Source: Acanthosoma haemorrhoidale | Taxonomy: Eukaryota; Arthropoda; Insecta; Hemiptera; Acanthosomatidae | Direction of reading: 5' to 3' | Length of the DNA stretch: 64,000 bases | Assembly: GCA_930367205.1 (NCBI GenBank) | Contig: OV884012.1 | Coordinates: 57,619,239 to 57,683,238, forward strand | Part shown: positions 23,376 through 32,868 of the stretch, one piece after another | Layout of the letters: the number at the start of each line of letters is the position of its first letter | How positions within the stretch are numbered: position 1 is the first letter of the stretch | Translations under genes and position numbers: made by a program | The notes under the pieces: model-generated | What the model saw: only the letters and a program-made list of their open reading frames with translations | The model's database searches: none | Told to the model about the DNA's origin: nothing

Positions 23376-24220
23376 TTAGTCGATAGACTTAACTCTATTA
23401 GAAATACTAACTCAAACGAAACAAACGTAGAAATAGAACACGAAAAAATTAAAAACAGTGATTGCACATTCATTTCTGTTTACAATGGGAAAACAGAAAG
23501 TTTAATACTGTACATAAATAACGTAACTTACTTATTAGCAAGATTTTGTCAAGCTGATAATCCCAATAGAGTAAGAAATGAAGAGCTTATTCTTATGTGT
23601 GCCAAAACAAAATTAGAAGGGAACGCTAAAATCGCGACATTTCAAAAACAATTTACCTCAGTAATAGCTTACTTGAATTTCTTAGACGAAATTACCAAGA
23701 CAATCGGTCCATTTGCCAATTAGCACGAGAAATCTCCAATACGAAACCCAGAGAAAATGAAAACCCAATTGAATACATTGAACGACTACAACTAAAAAGT
23801 AACGACTAATACTCTAGAATCTACGCAGACAACGAAATACGCGACAATGATCAGGAAATCGTGCGTTACGACAATGACATTAGTCAAGAAGCCGTTAAAA
23901 ACTTTCATCGGACTATAGCAATATTTTTACAACAGATACAATACAGAACTTTAAATGACGTTTATAATATTTTAAGAAAAGAGGCTTCATTTGTGGGAGA
24001 GCAAGTACACGGGAACCGAATATTCAATAAAGACGTGACCGTAGAAAAACCAAGACAACAATATAATAATAATAAACAATTTATAAGACCACAACAACAA
24101 TACCAACAAAGACCACATAATAATTACCAGGGATATAAAGGCAATAACTTTAACCCTAATTTCCAAAGACAACAATACCAACCGCGCTATAATAATAATT
24201 ATAACAATAACGACGCGTAA
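23376..24220 (+). pseudogene. gag-like gene, frameshifted
   Basis: Capsid-type polyprotein of the LTR element, broken. The first part (about 23376-23690) reads as a helical capsid-like region, then the frame shifts, and the next part contains the CQLAREI and EYIERLQLK motifs common in gypsy-type Gag before a stop at about 23808. A third part (from about 23812; first ATG 23861) ends in a tail rich in Gln and Asn (about codons 65-117), in place of a CCHC zinc knuckle, as in several errantiviruses. A TAA stands at 24218-24220, but the same frame continues open afterwards into a basic QRRRQQQ stretch and the protease. No clear initiator ATG is visible. Copies of the last 39 bases are repeated at 26059. 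Confidence 0.85.
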
Positions 24221-24910
24221 CAACCCCAACCCCAACAACACCAACAACGACGACGACAACAACAACGATACAATTACCAACAACAGTGGAATCCACAGGC
24301 ACAACATAACTATTTTAAACAACCGCAGCAAAATCAAGTACAGAATCAACCGGTAATTAATCAACCTTACCCACAGACAGTTTCAATGCGTACCGTTAGT
24401 GACAGAGCACATCACATTGAAAACGACAAAGACAAAATAATTCAATATCAATCTACAAGAAAGACTAGACCGCGTGGAAAACCATTTTTTAGACACGGGA
24501 CAGATACAAACCGATCCGCCTCCCTTAGAGGAGAAGGAACAATTTTTAACAATAATAATACTTTAAATAATAATAAAATAACAAAACGATCCACCTTCCT
24601 TAGAGGAGCAGGACCAAAATTAGAAAATAAGAAAAAAAGAGACCAAACATACTCGGAAAATAAATTAGAAAATAATAATAAACAAAATACGGAAATTAAA
24701 CAATGCGAAGAAATGCATTATACGAATGACTTACCGTACATCATAGACTTAAAGAATAACAAGTGGTTAATAGATACGGGTGCGACAAAAAACTACATTA
24801 CACCCAGACATAGTGTATGTATTTATGTAAAAAAACATAAATTTCAACTAATAAAAAAAAATAGTTTTCTATTAGAACACCTACAGGGTACGACGACGGT
24901 AATTCAAGCG
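24182..24910 (+). repeat. rearranged block, first forward copy
   Basis: 729 bp covering the end of gag, the basic linker and the protease active site. The same sequence returns at 26059-26787 with a constant offset of 1877. Bases 24240-24910 occur a third time, inverted, at 25388-26058. The conceptual translations of the three copies are identical and no nucleotide difference was noticed by eye. The right end (24910/24911) is the first junction of the rearrangement, with a 2-base overlap GT. Confidence 0.95.
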
Positions 24911-24913
24911 TGA
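24221..24913 (+). pseudogene. gag-linker/protease region, truncated first copy
   Basis: Frame continuing after the gag TAA: a Gln/Arg-rich stretch, a long Asn- and Lys-rich linker and then an aspartic protease start with WLIDTGATKNYI (active-site DTGA at about 24775-24786). The copy stops at the inversion junction, where the frame is closed after TTTVIQA, so the C-terminal half of the protease (the FDxLLGFE-type block seen near 26860) is cut off here. A complete version follows at 26098. Confidence 0.85.
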
Positions 24914-26058
24914 ATTGCTTTTTCTGATTATTCCATCCCTTAACAGTTTTCGTAAGTCATCTTTTATCTGATTTTTAAATTGCGCTGGGTACCGATAATT
25001 CTTTGTATAAATTGGGTCATTATTTTTGGTATTTATCCGATGCTTTATTAAATTGGTTGCTTGGAGTTTCTCGTTTTCCTTTTTTATTATGTCCCCATTG
25101 TCGGAAATTATTTTTACTAGTTTATTAGATAATTCTTTCGTTATGTGTTCTGTTCTTAATGCATTTTTATTTCCTGTTCGTTATCCATTAAGTTTATTTC
25201 GTTTTTTGAGTCTTTACATTTGAATATATTGTTTCCGATCACTATGTGATTTTCCGTACGATTTATATTCATTTTTAAATTCCTCATTGCTTCGAAGCCT
25301 AACAAGATGTCGAACCTATTGGAAAATGGGTAAACTAAAAATCAATTAGTTGGTCTATACCCAATGCATTTTTAATATTCACTGTAACGCTTGAATTACC
25401 GTCGTCGTACCCTGTAGGTGTTCTAATAGAAAACTATTTTTTTTTATTAGTTGAAATTTATGTTTTTTTACATAAATACATACACTATGTCTGGGTGTAA
25501 TGTAGTTTTTTGTCGCACCCGTATCTATTAACCACTTGTTATTCTTTAAGTCTATGATGTACGGTAAGTCATTCGTATAATGCATTTCTTCGCATTGTTT
25601 AATTTCCGTATTTTGTTTATTATTATTTTCTAATTTATTTTCCGAGTATGTTTGGTCTCTTTTTTTCTTATTTTCTAATTTTGGTCCTGCTCCTCTAAGG
25701 AAGGTGGATCGTTTTGTTATTTTATTATTATTTAAAGTATTATTATTGTTAAAAATTGTTCCTTCTCCTCTAAGGGAGGCGGATCGGTTTGTATCTGTCC
25801 CGTGTCTAAAAAATGGTTTTCCACGCGGTCTAGTCTTTCTTGTAGATTGATATTGAATTATTTTGTCTTTGTCGTTTTCAATGTGATGTGCTCTGTCACT
25901 AACGGTACGCATTGAAACTGTCTGTGGGTAAGGTTGATTAATTACCGGTTGATTCTGTACTTGATTTTGCTGCGGTTGTTTAAAATAGTTATGTTGTGCC
26001 TGTGGATTCCACTGTTGTTGGTAATTGTATCGTTGTTGTTGTCGTCGTCGTTGTTGGT
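24911..26058 (-). repeat. rearranged block, inverted middle copy
   Basis: 1148 bp that are the reverse complement of 26117-27264 (positions in the two sum to 52175). It contains, on the minus strand, the end of the linker, the protease and the beginning of the RT region. A 266-codon minus-strand frame (25379-26179) spans the second junction and has a short fused N-terminus made of the inverted CAA/GAC-rich repeat, which is not a natural product. The second junction at 26058/26059 has no base overlap and lies in CAACAACGACGAC-type low-complexity sequence. Confidence 0.95.
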
Positions 26059-26787
26059 CCGCGCTATAATAATAATTATAACAATAACGACGCGTAACAA
26101 CCCCAACCCCAACAACACCAACAACGACGACGACAACAACAACGATACAATTACCAACAACAGTGGAATCCACAGGCACAACATAACTATTTTAAACAAC
26201 CGCAGCAAAATCAAGTACAGAATCAACCGGTAATTAATCAACCTTACCCACAGACAGTTTCAATGCGTACCGTTAGTGACAGAGCACATCACATTGAAAA
26301 CGACAAAGACAAAATAATTCAATATCAATCTACAAGAAAGACTAGACCGCGTGGAAAACCATTTTTTAGACACGGGACAGATACAAACCGATCCGCCTCC
26401 CTTAGAGGAGAAGGAACAATTTTTAACAATAATAATACTTTAAATAATAATAAAATAACAAAACGATCCACCTTCCTTAGAGGAGCAGGACCAAAATTAG
26501 AAAATAAGAAAAAAAGAGACCAAACATACTCGGAAAATAAATTAGAAAATAATAATAAACAAAATACGGAAATTAAACAATGCGAAGAAATGCATTATAC
26601 GAATGACTTACCGTACATCATAGACTTAAAGAATAACAAGTGGTTAATAGATACGGGTGCGACAAAAAACTACATTACACCCAGACATAGTGTATGTATT
26701 TATGTAAAAAAACATAAATTTCAACTAATAAAAAAAAATAGTTTTCTATTAGAACACCTACAGGGTACGACGACGGTAATTCAAGCG
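26059..26787 (+). repeat. rearranged block, second forward copy
   Basis: Same as 24182-24910. From 26788 on the element continues collinearly into the RT, so this copy is the one attached to the intact downstream order. Confidence 0.95.
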
Positions 26788-26995
26788 TTACAGTGAATAT
26801 TAAAAATGCATTGGGTATAGACCAACTAATTGATTTTTAGTTTACCCATTTTCCAATAGGTTCGACATCTTGTTAGGCTTCGAAGCAATGAGGAATTTAA
26901 AAATGAATATAAATCGTACGGAAAATCACATAGTGATCGGAAACAATATATTCAAATGTAAAGACTCAAAAAACGAAATAAACTTAATGGATAAC
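26098..26995 (+). pseudogene. aspartic protease region of the pol gene
   Basis: Retroelement protease that would cut the polyprotein. It contains the DTGA active site in WLIDTGATKNYI (about 26652-26663 for DTGA) after a basic, Asn-rich linker. The frame from the gag TAA (26095-26097) closes at 26796; the C-terminal protease block (FDILLGFEA, about 26857-26884) lies in another frame, so a frameshift or small deletion separates the two halves. A further frame change near 27000 leads into the RT. Confidence 0.85.
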
Positions 26996-27816
26996 GAACA
27001 GGAAATAAAAATGCATTAAGAACAGAACACATAACGAAAGAATTATCTAATAAACTAGTAAAAATAATTTCCGACAATGGGGACATAATAAAAAAGGAAA
27101 ACGAGAAACTCCAAGCAACCAATTTAATAAAGCATCGGATAAATACCAAAAATAATGACCCAATTTATACAAAGAATTATCGGTACCCAGCGCAATTTAA
27201 AAATCAGATAAAAGATGACTTACGAAAACTGTTAAGGGATGGAATAATCAGAAAAAGCAATTCACCTTATAACTCGCCACTATGGATAGTGCCGAAAAAG
27301 ATGGATGCTAGTGGAATTAAGAAAGTGAGAATGGTCATAGACTACCGCAAACTTAATTCAGAAACCACCAATGATAAATTCCCCTTACCAAACATAGAAG
27401 ATGTACTCAACAAGTTAAAAAGAGCAAAATATTTTACAACCATCGATCTAACGTCAGGGTTTCATCGAATACCAACGGATGAAGAATCAATTTCAAAAAC
27501 AGCCTTTAGCACAGACGACGGACATTATGAATTCGTAAGAATGCCGTTTGGTTTGTGTAACGCACCACCTACGTTTCAAAGGATGATCAATATGGCAATT
27601 GAAAATTTACCCAGAACCATGGCATATATCGATGATATAATAATTTATTCAAAAAACGAGGAAGAACACTTGAAAGACATCGAAAGGGTGTTACAAACAC
27701 TAACAAGAAACAATTTAAGTATACAATTAGACAAAACAGAATTTTTTAAAACGGAACTAAAATTTTTAGGTTATATAGTAACACAAAACGGGTTAAAACG
27801 GACCCAAATAAAATAA
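26995..27816 (+). pseudogene. reverse transcriptase domain of pol
   Basis: Ty3/gypsy RT. It copies element RNA into DNA in the cytoplasmic particle. In one open frame the order is a linker, LLRDGIIRKSNSPYNSPLW, the VIDYRKLN finger motif, TIDLTSGFH with the first catalytic Asp (27445-27447), FGLCNAPPTFQ, and YIDDIIIYS with the Asp pair (27631-27636), then the thumb FLGYIV. All three catalytic Asp codons are present. The frame ends at 27816; the reading continues one frame over into the RNase H connection from about 27798, showing a one-base change. It is the best preserved part of the element. Confidence 0.93.
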
Positions 27817-28755
27817 AGACAATTTCAGAATTTAAACAACCCAATGATGAAAAATCCCTTAGACGATTTTTAGGAATGACAGGATATTATAGGAAATTTA
27901 TAAAAAATTACGCGAAAATAACTAGACCTCTCAGTGCAGCTATTAATTTAAAAAATTATAAATCAAAAGAATTTGAAGATAGTTTCCAACAATTGGTTAA
28001 ACAGATGACTAACACACCAATTTTAGCTTACTCCGACTGGAACAAACAATTTATTTTAACTACAGGCGCGAGTAATCAAGCCATAGGCGCAGTACTCAGT
28101 CAAAGAATTGATAACAGAGAACATCCGATAGCATTTGCGTCAAGAGTACTTATCAAAAACAGAGGAAAAATATAGTACAATAGAAAAAGAACTATTATCT
28201 ATAGTATACTTTACTCAACATTTTAAACCATATCTTTATGAGACAAAATTTTTATTATTAACTGATCACAAACCGGTAACGTGGGTCTTTACAATGAAGA
28301 ATGAAAACAGCAGGATAATGAAATGGATATGGAAATCACAAGAGTTTGAATTTGAAATTAAACACATTTTGGGAAAAACAAATCAAGTAGCAGATTGCTT
28401 GTCCAGACGAAACGAAATAAATACTTTGGAAGACATAGTAGTGAATTTACATATACCAGATGAAGACATGCCAGAATACGAGGCCTTTATAGACCAATTA
28501 TTAGATATAACTGACAGTGAAGAATTAAATAATCAAGAAACTTTAGAAGCAACAGAGGAATTACCAATACTAACTGGCGAAGACTTAGAAAGTCTAATAA
28601 CTGAACACTCACAAGACAGTAATAACGGACAAGTATGGTTAGCAGAAAAAGACAAATGCATAAACGTTGAAAAGAATGAAATAATCATTAAACGCGGAGC
28701 AAATAAAGTAACTTATGAGAAAATATTTAAAAACATAGGTACACTATTTTCATAA
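27798..28755 (+). pseudogene. connection and RNase H domain of pol
   Basis: Begins with the DPNKIKTI and FLGMTGYYRKFI motifs that follow the RT thumb, then the RNase H domain. The first catalytic position, TTDAS in relatives, reads TTGAS here (Gly codon 28065-28067), so the metal-binding Asp is lost. The Glu (KELLSIV) and second Asp (LTDHKP) segments are present after another frame change between 28135 and 28175. HILGKTNQVADCLSR closes the domain, followed by an acidic linker of about 110 residues up to the stop at 28755. Confidence 0.9.
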
Positions 28756-29990
28756 ATAATATTGAATTAATAAATGAACTATTATTAGAATTCTTAGATC
28801 CTAATAAAACATATGGAATTTATTGCCAAACAAATTTTAAAACTTTAAATGAAATTTACGAGGACTATTACAAACAAATACAAAAACTAATTGAAAAAGA
28901 CTATAGAACAATAAGACTTAAAAGATACTTTTTATTTTGTGAAGACATTACAGAATTAAGTGACCAACAACAGGCAATACTAGACTATCATTACGGTAAA
29001 ACATGTCATCGCGGAATTCTAGAAACATACGATAAACTAAAACGAAAAATTTACTTTCCTAACATGAAAGACCAAATAACTGAATTATTAAATAAGTGTG
29101 AAACCTGCAAAGTAACTAAATATAACAGGAAACCAATTAAAAGCAAATTCGTAACAACTCCTACACCAGACAAACCATTCCAAGAAATCATGATTGATTT
29201 AATATTTTATGACAAAAAAATTATATTCACATCAATTGAAACATTCTCTAAAAGACTTTATACACAAATATTACATAATCAAAATGCCCTAACTATTTGC
29301 CAAGTTTTAGAGGAATACATAAGCCTATATCCAATTCCAGAACGAATTATATCTGATCATGGAAAATAATTCAATAACATACTAATACAACAATTTTGCA
29401 AAGCGACTAATATTGAAATTCATTATACCAGAAAAAACTATTCAAATTCCTTAGGCATACTAAACAAATGTCATGCCACTTTTAATGAAATAATGAGAAT
29501 AAACATCAATCAAAACAAAAATAACAAATTTGAAAGAATCGTACAAACTAGTACTATGGCATACAATAACACTTTAAATCAAAACCTTAAATTAACCCCC
29601 AATAAAATAACGTTCGGAAAAATAAAAGACTCGTATGGCACACAAGACATACAAGAAGTACATGTTAATAATAATAATAATGTTAATTTCCAACAACTAA
29701 AAGACTTACATACGGAAGTTAGACAAAAAATAAAATTCATCAAAGAAACTCGAAATGAAAAACTAAATCAAAATCGTGAGGAACCTCCTGAGCTTAACTC
29801 AGAAGAATTTGTTAAAACACCTAGAATCAAACCAAAAAAGAATTTATCATACAATAAAATAAAAATAGGCAACACGCACATAAACAACATTAAAAGACCT
29901 AATAAACAAAGAAAAAAATATTTTGTTACAGACAATGACACTGACACTCATATTGATCCAGGTCCTAGCACTAGCAAACAAAAAAACTAA
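28756..29990 (+). pseudogene. integrase domain of pol
   Basis: DDE integrase that would insert the element DNA into the chromosome. A HHCC zinc-binding region is seen (YHYGKTCHRG, then CETC at 29098-29109). The core has the first Asp in IMIDLIF (about 29193) and the second in ISDHGK; directly after it a TAA at 29367-29369 stands where relatives have a Glu codon. The third catalytic residue, Glu in the NSxGxxER motif, is replaced (NSLGILNK). The C-terminal region (to 29990) is basic and ends PGPSTSK-like. With a stop and a missing catalytic Glu it is inactive. Confidence 0.92.
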
Positions 29991-29999
29991 TACTAATGA

Positions 30000-31076
30000 A
30001 CTAAAAATATTTTTAATACGAACAAACAAATAATTGATAAATTTAATAATGACATAGGACGAATAAATACAAACTTTAGAGAAACCCAATCTATGAGAAC
30101 AGTAAACATAGAAGAAAAAGCATACTCGTTGCTTACTTATATGCAGCTATTAGAAAAAAAGATTTCTGAACTCATTTTAACTATGGAATTTTGCAAGATT
30201 GGAATAATACATTCTAAATGATTACATGATATCCTTAAAGGAATATCAAACAATGTAACATTAATCTCTAATGACAATACTATTATCTGGGAAAATACAA
30301 AAATTTATTGTTCATGCCAAAACACTTCATTTCATGTAATTGTAAAGCTACCTATTCACGAACAATCCTATACAGGATACCTCATTGTACCCACACCTAT
30401 TATTGAAAATAAAACTTATAAGGAAATAAACATTGTAAATAAATTAATTATTAAGAAAGAAAATAATTATTATACAGGGAATTGTATCCTTGATTACTAT
30501 TACTATTGTAAAAATTTAGAAATTATTAACAACAATAGTATAAATAATATTATTATAAATTCAACTATAGAGGGATGTACTCATAAAGAAATTTCAACTA
30601 ACATTAGATTTAACGATTATTTAAAAGTTTATATTATTTTTAATCAAACTAAACTAACCAATTGTAATAACGAAAGTATATTTCTACCCAACATAGCATT
30701 AGGTAATACTACAAAAAAAGATTGTATTCTAAACAAGACATACACCCATAATTATAATTTAGTATTTTTACCAATGTATAAATTCATGAATATAACCCAA
30801 CTAACGAATATTGAAACTATTAACCAAACTGTACCCCAATTTATTGAAATAAAAGACACCTTTGATTTTCCTTTTATTCGTGGAGGTATTATAATTAATT
30901 TAGCCATAATAAGTTGTACTGTAGGAATTATTATCTATCATAAATGTAAAAGTAAGAAATCCCAAGAGCCTACTCCTACAACACCCCCTTTTATATCATT
31001 ATTATCCATGACTAATCCTTACAAACTCTCTACTCCTAGCGATCCCATTCCAGGAGTAATGTCCAATTTTCCCTAG
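30000..31076 (+). pseudogene. env-like gene, N-terminal part missing
   Basis: Third reading frame of the element, resembling the F-type envelope proteins shared by errantiviruses and baculoviruses. The frame opens at 30000 with a helical heptad region (about 30045-30215) and a CKIGIIHS motif, has a TGA at 30219-30221, then a Cys-rich ectodomain with many N-glycosylation-type sites, a membrane segment (about 30886-30945) and a cytosolic tail to 31076. The usual signal peptide, surface part and furin site upstream are absent: only some 10 bp separate the integrase stop from this frame, so roughly the N-terminal third is deleted. No functional envelope is possible. Confidence 0.82.
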
Positions 31077-31081
31077 GGAGG
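31075..31081 (+). other. polypurine tract
   Basis: AGGGAGG directly precedes the 3' LTR, the position used for plus-strand priming. It follows the env-like stop within a few bases. Confidence 0.75.
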
Positions 31082-31305
31082 AGTTAAGTGCTGACACAGT
31101 TCGCTATCAGCTCACTATCGCATTGCTGGCCACCGTCCTTTTCCTATCCTATATATGAGCTCCTCGCTTAGAGATAAGCAATCCCCTTCTGTGATTCATT
31201 CATGTACGTTCATTTAGCAGCTTAGCCATTTTATTTCAACTTAGTGTAGCGTAAATCAATAAAATTCTTTTTAAAAAGTTCTACTGCTTTATAGTTGCTT
31301 TAATT
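31082..31305 (+). repeat. 3' LTR (224 bp)
   Basis: AGTTAAGTGCTGAC to GCTTTAATT, matching 22839-23069 with about 7% divergence and a 7-bp deletion. Followed by ATAT, the target-site duplication. Confidence 0.96.
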
Positions 31306-31309
31306 ATAT

Positions 31310-31940
31310 ATTACTCTAACCTCTTAAATTACACACATACTATACCTGTAATGTATATCTTGTGATATTGTGTGCGTTTACAATTATCAAGTCAATATAT
31401 TATTTTTTATGTTCATTTAAAGTATCAACTTTGAGAAATAAAAATTTGGTTTATAGCTACTGGTAAAATTCTTTTATAGTATTGTATATATTGATTGACC
31501 ATAATATCTATACGGTTTCATAAAAGCAAATTAATATTACAATGGTTAGAAAATATCTCAATCAAAATTTGCATCGATCCGCCAAGAAACACCTTTGGTT
31601 AAATATTCAAAAAGTGCCCATTTAATTAAAATTTTTTGGATGAATTTTTTATATTTCATCGATAGAAGGATGAGTTTAATGGATATCGCTCAAGGAGGTA
31701 TCTCTTTTAAATATAACCTTGTTCCTTATATACCCTTCAGCCAATTAAGACCGAGTTCTTAACTAAGTGGCCACATTTGTACGAGAGGCTAAATACTCCT
31801 AACTAGTAGCAGGGCCAAAAAAACACACCTCAAATAAGTACCATCCTTAGGTAGGCGTGGAAATTTCCCCTACACTAGCATTATTCATTCTCGCCAGTCA
31901 GTTAAGGGAGAGAATTTTTAAAATTAACTTTATGAATAAG
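31310..31940. other. AT-rich non-coding stretch, nothing seen
   Basis: No frame or repeat could be supported. Confidence 0.45.
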
Positions 31941-31949
31941 GTTTTATTA

Positions 31950-32360
31950 AAAATAGTTACCAGACGCCAGAGAACTAAAACTAAAATATACCAACCACTT
32001 CTGATCAATTAATCAGCAGTGAGTCTGCCTTTGGCGCTGGCTCTGGATTGGAGAAGCGCTGCAAGAGCAGATTTGACCCCCGACCCCCCAGCCATACAAA
32101 AGACCGCAGTCGGTTAATAAATATATCAAGGGCAGGACAACTACAAGCGAATGCAATTGTTGATCCTGTCTACCGGCGACCGGCTGAATATTAATGCAGC
32201 TGCGTTTGGAGGACATAAAGCAGCCGGTTGTAATCGGGCGATCGGCTGTGCCGGTCTGCATCAGTGCGAGCCTTGCACAACCCAGGATCCGATGTCGGTC
32301 AGTTACCGATTGTGCTCTAGTCAATGAGCTGAGCTCATCCGTTCAGAGCACAGGCCGATT
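31950..32360 (-). mobile_element. possible tRNA-derived SINE
   Basis: On the minus strand 32350-32260 resembles a tRNA: GATGAGCTCAGCTC...TAGAGCAC is like an A box region, TCGGTaactgACCGA like an anticodon arm, and CCTGGGTTGTGC like a degraded B box. A GC-rich body of some 250 bp follows, then a TTTTAATAAAACC-type end near 31940. Against this, the B box is poor and no poly(A) or target-site duplication was found. The block is very different in composition from its flanks, so an insertion of some kind is likely. Confidence 0.33.
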
Positions 32361-32610
32361 TGGCTGAGGTACAACTGTAAAATAAAAAAAACCCTCTTGA
32401 TTCTGGGCCACTGTCCCCTTAGGATAACAAAAAAAAGTATGTCTAGCTGAAAAAAAAATTCATAACATTAGACTAGTTAACTTTATAAATAACAAATGAC
32501 CTAAGTACATATGTGGCGACTATATTGAACCGACGCCATACGATTGAAACAAAAAACAAATAAGTAGAGATGACTGATCTCTTATCTCTAATCAGCTAAT
32601 AATTACAGCT

Positions 32611-32868
32611 AAGTTTATGAAATTCCATAGTAACCCATACAACCACCCTAATCCCCTAGCTCTGTAATTACACAGCGCCACTTATCCCTGTAATCCAGTT
32701 TGTAGGCTAAAACGGCAGTAAACCTCGTGACCTGCTATAAATACGTGACAGTGGGAGTCCTGACAATGACCAGTTTCTACAATCCTGTCCTGAGCGTCCG
32801 TGGCTCTCACGCTCTAGGTCAGCCTCCACTGGCCTGTATGTAGTGCCGCGGCTGATGGAGGAGGGTGT
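32611..32868 (+). mobile_element. LINE B: internal fragment
   Basis: Starts in the last codons before the RT stop (AAATTCCATAGTAACCCAT region) and covers the first 200 bp of the 3' untranslated region (GCTATAAATACGTGACAGTGG, CTCTAGGTCAGCCTCC). It ends abruptly near GGAGGGTGTGGGG, so both ends are missing. Confidence 0.85.

Larger units (their letters stand above)
22839..31305 (+). mobile_element. errantivirus-like Ty3/gypsy LTR retroelement (defective)
   Basis: An 8.5-kb element in the order LTR, primer site, gag, protease, RT, RNase H, integrase, env-like, polypurine tract, LTR. The LTR ends (AGTTAA...TTTAATT), the 4-bp duplication ATAT (22835-22838 and 31306-31309) in a TATATA target, and a third reading frame with a membrane anchor are typical of insect errantiviruses (gypsy, 17.6, 297 group). 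All coding parts carry stops, frameshifts or missing residues, and the two LTRs differ by about 15 substitutions and 3 indels in some 222 aligned bases, so the insertion is old and inactive. The internal segment 24182-27264 is rearranged (see separate entries). Confidence 0.95.

Noticed and set aside
25026..25223. 65-codon frame, also seen at 26952-27149 on the other strand
   Set aside because: Antisense shadow of the element's pol region, repeated because the segment is present in inverted copies.
25379..26179. 266-codon minus-strand frame
   Set aside because: It is the inverted protease copy fused across the rearrangement junction to the opposite strand of the CAA/GAC repeat; not a natural gene.
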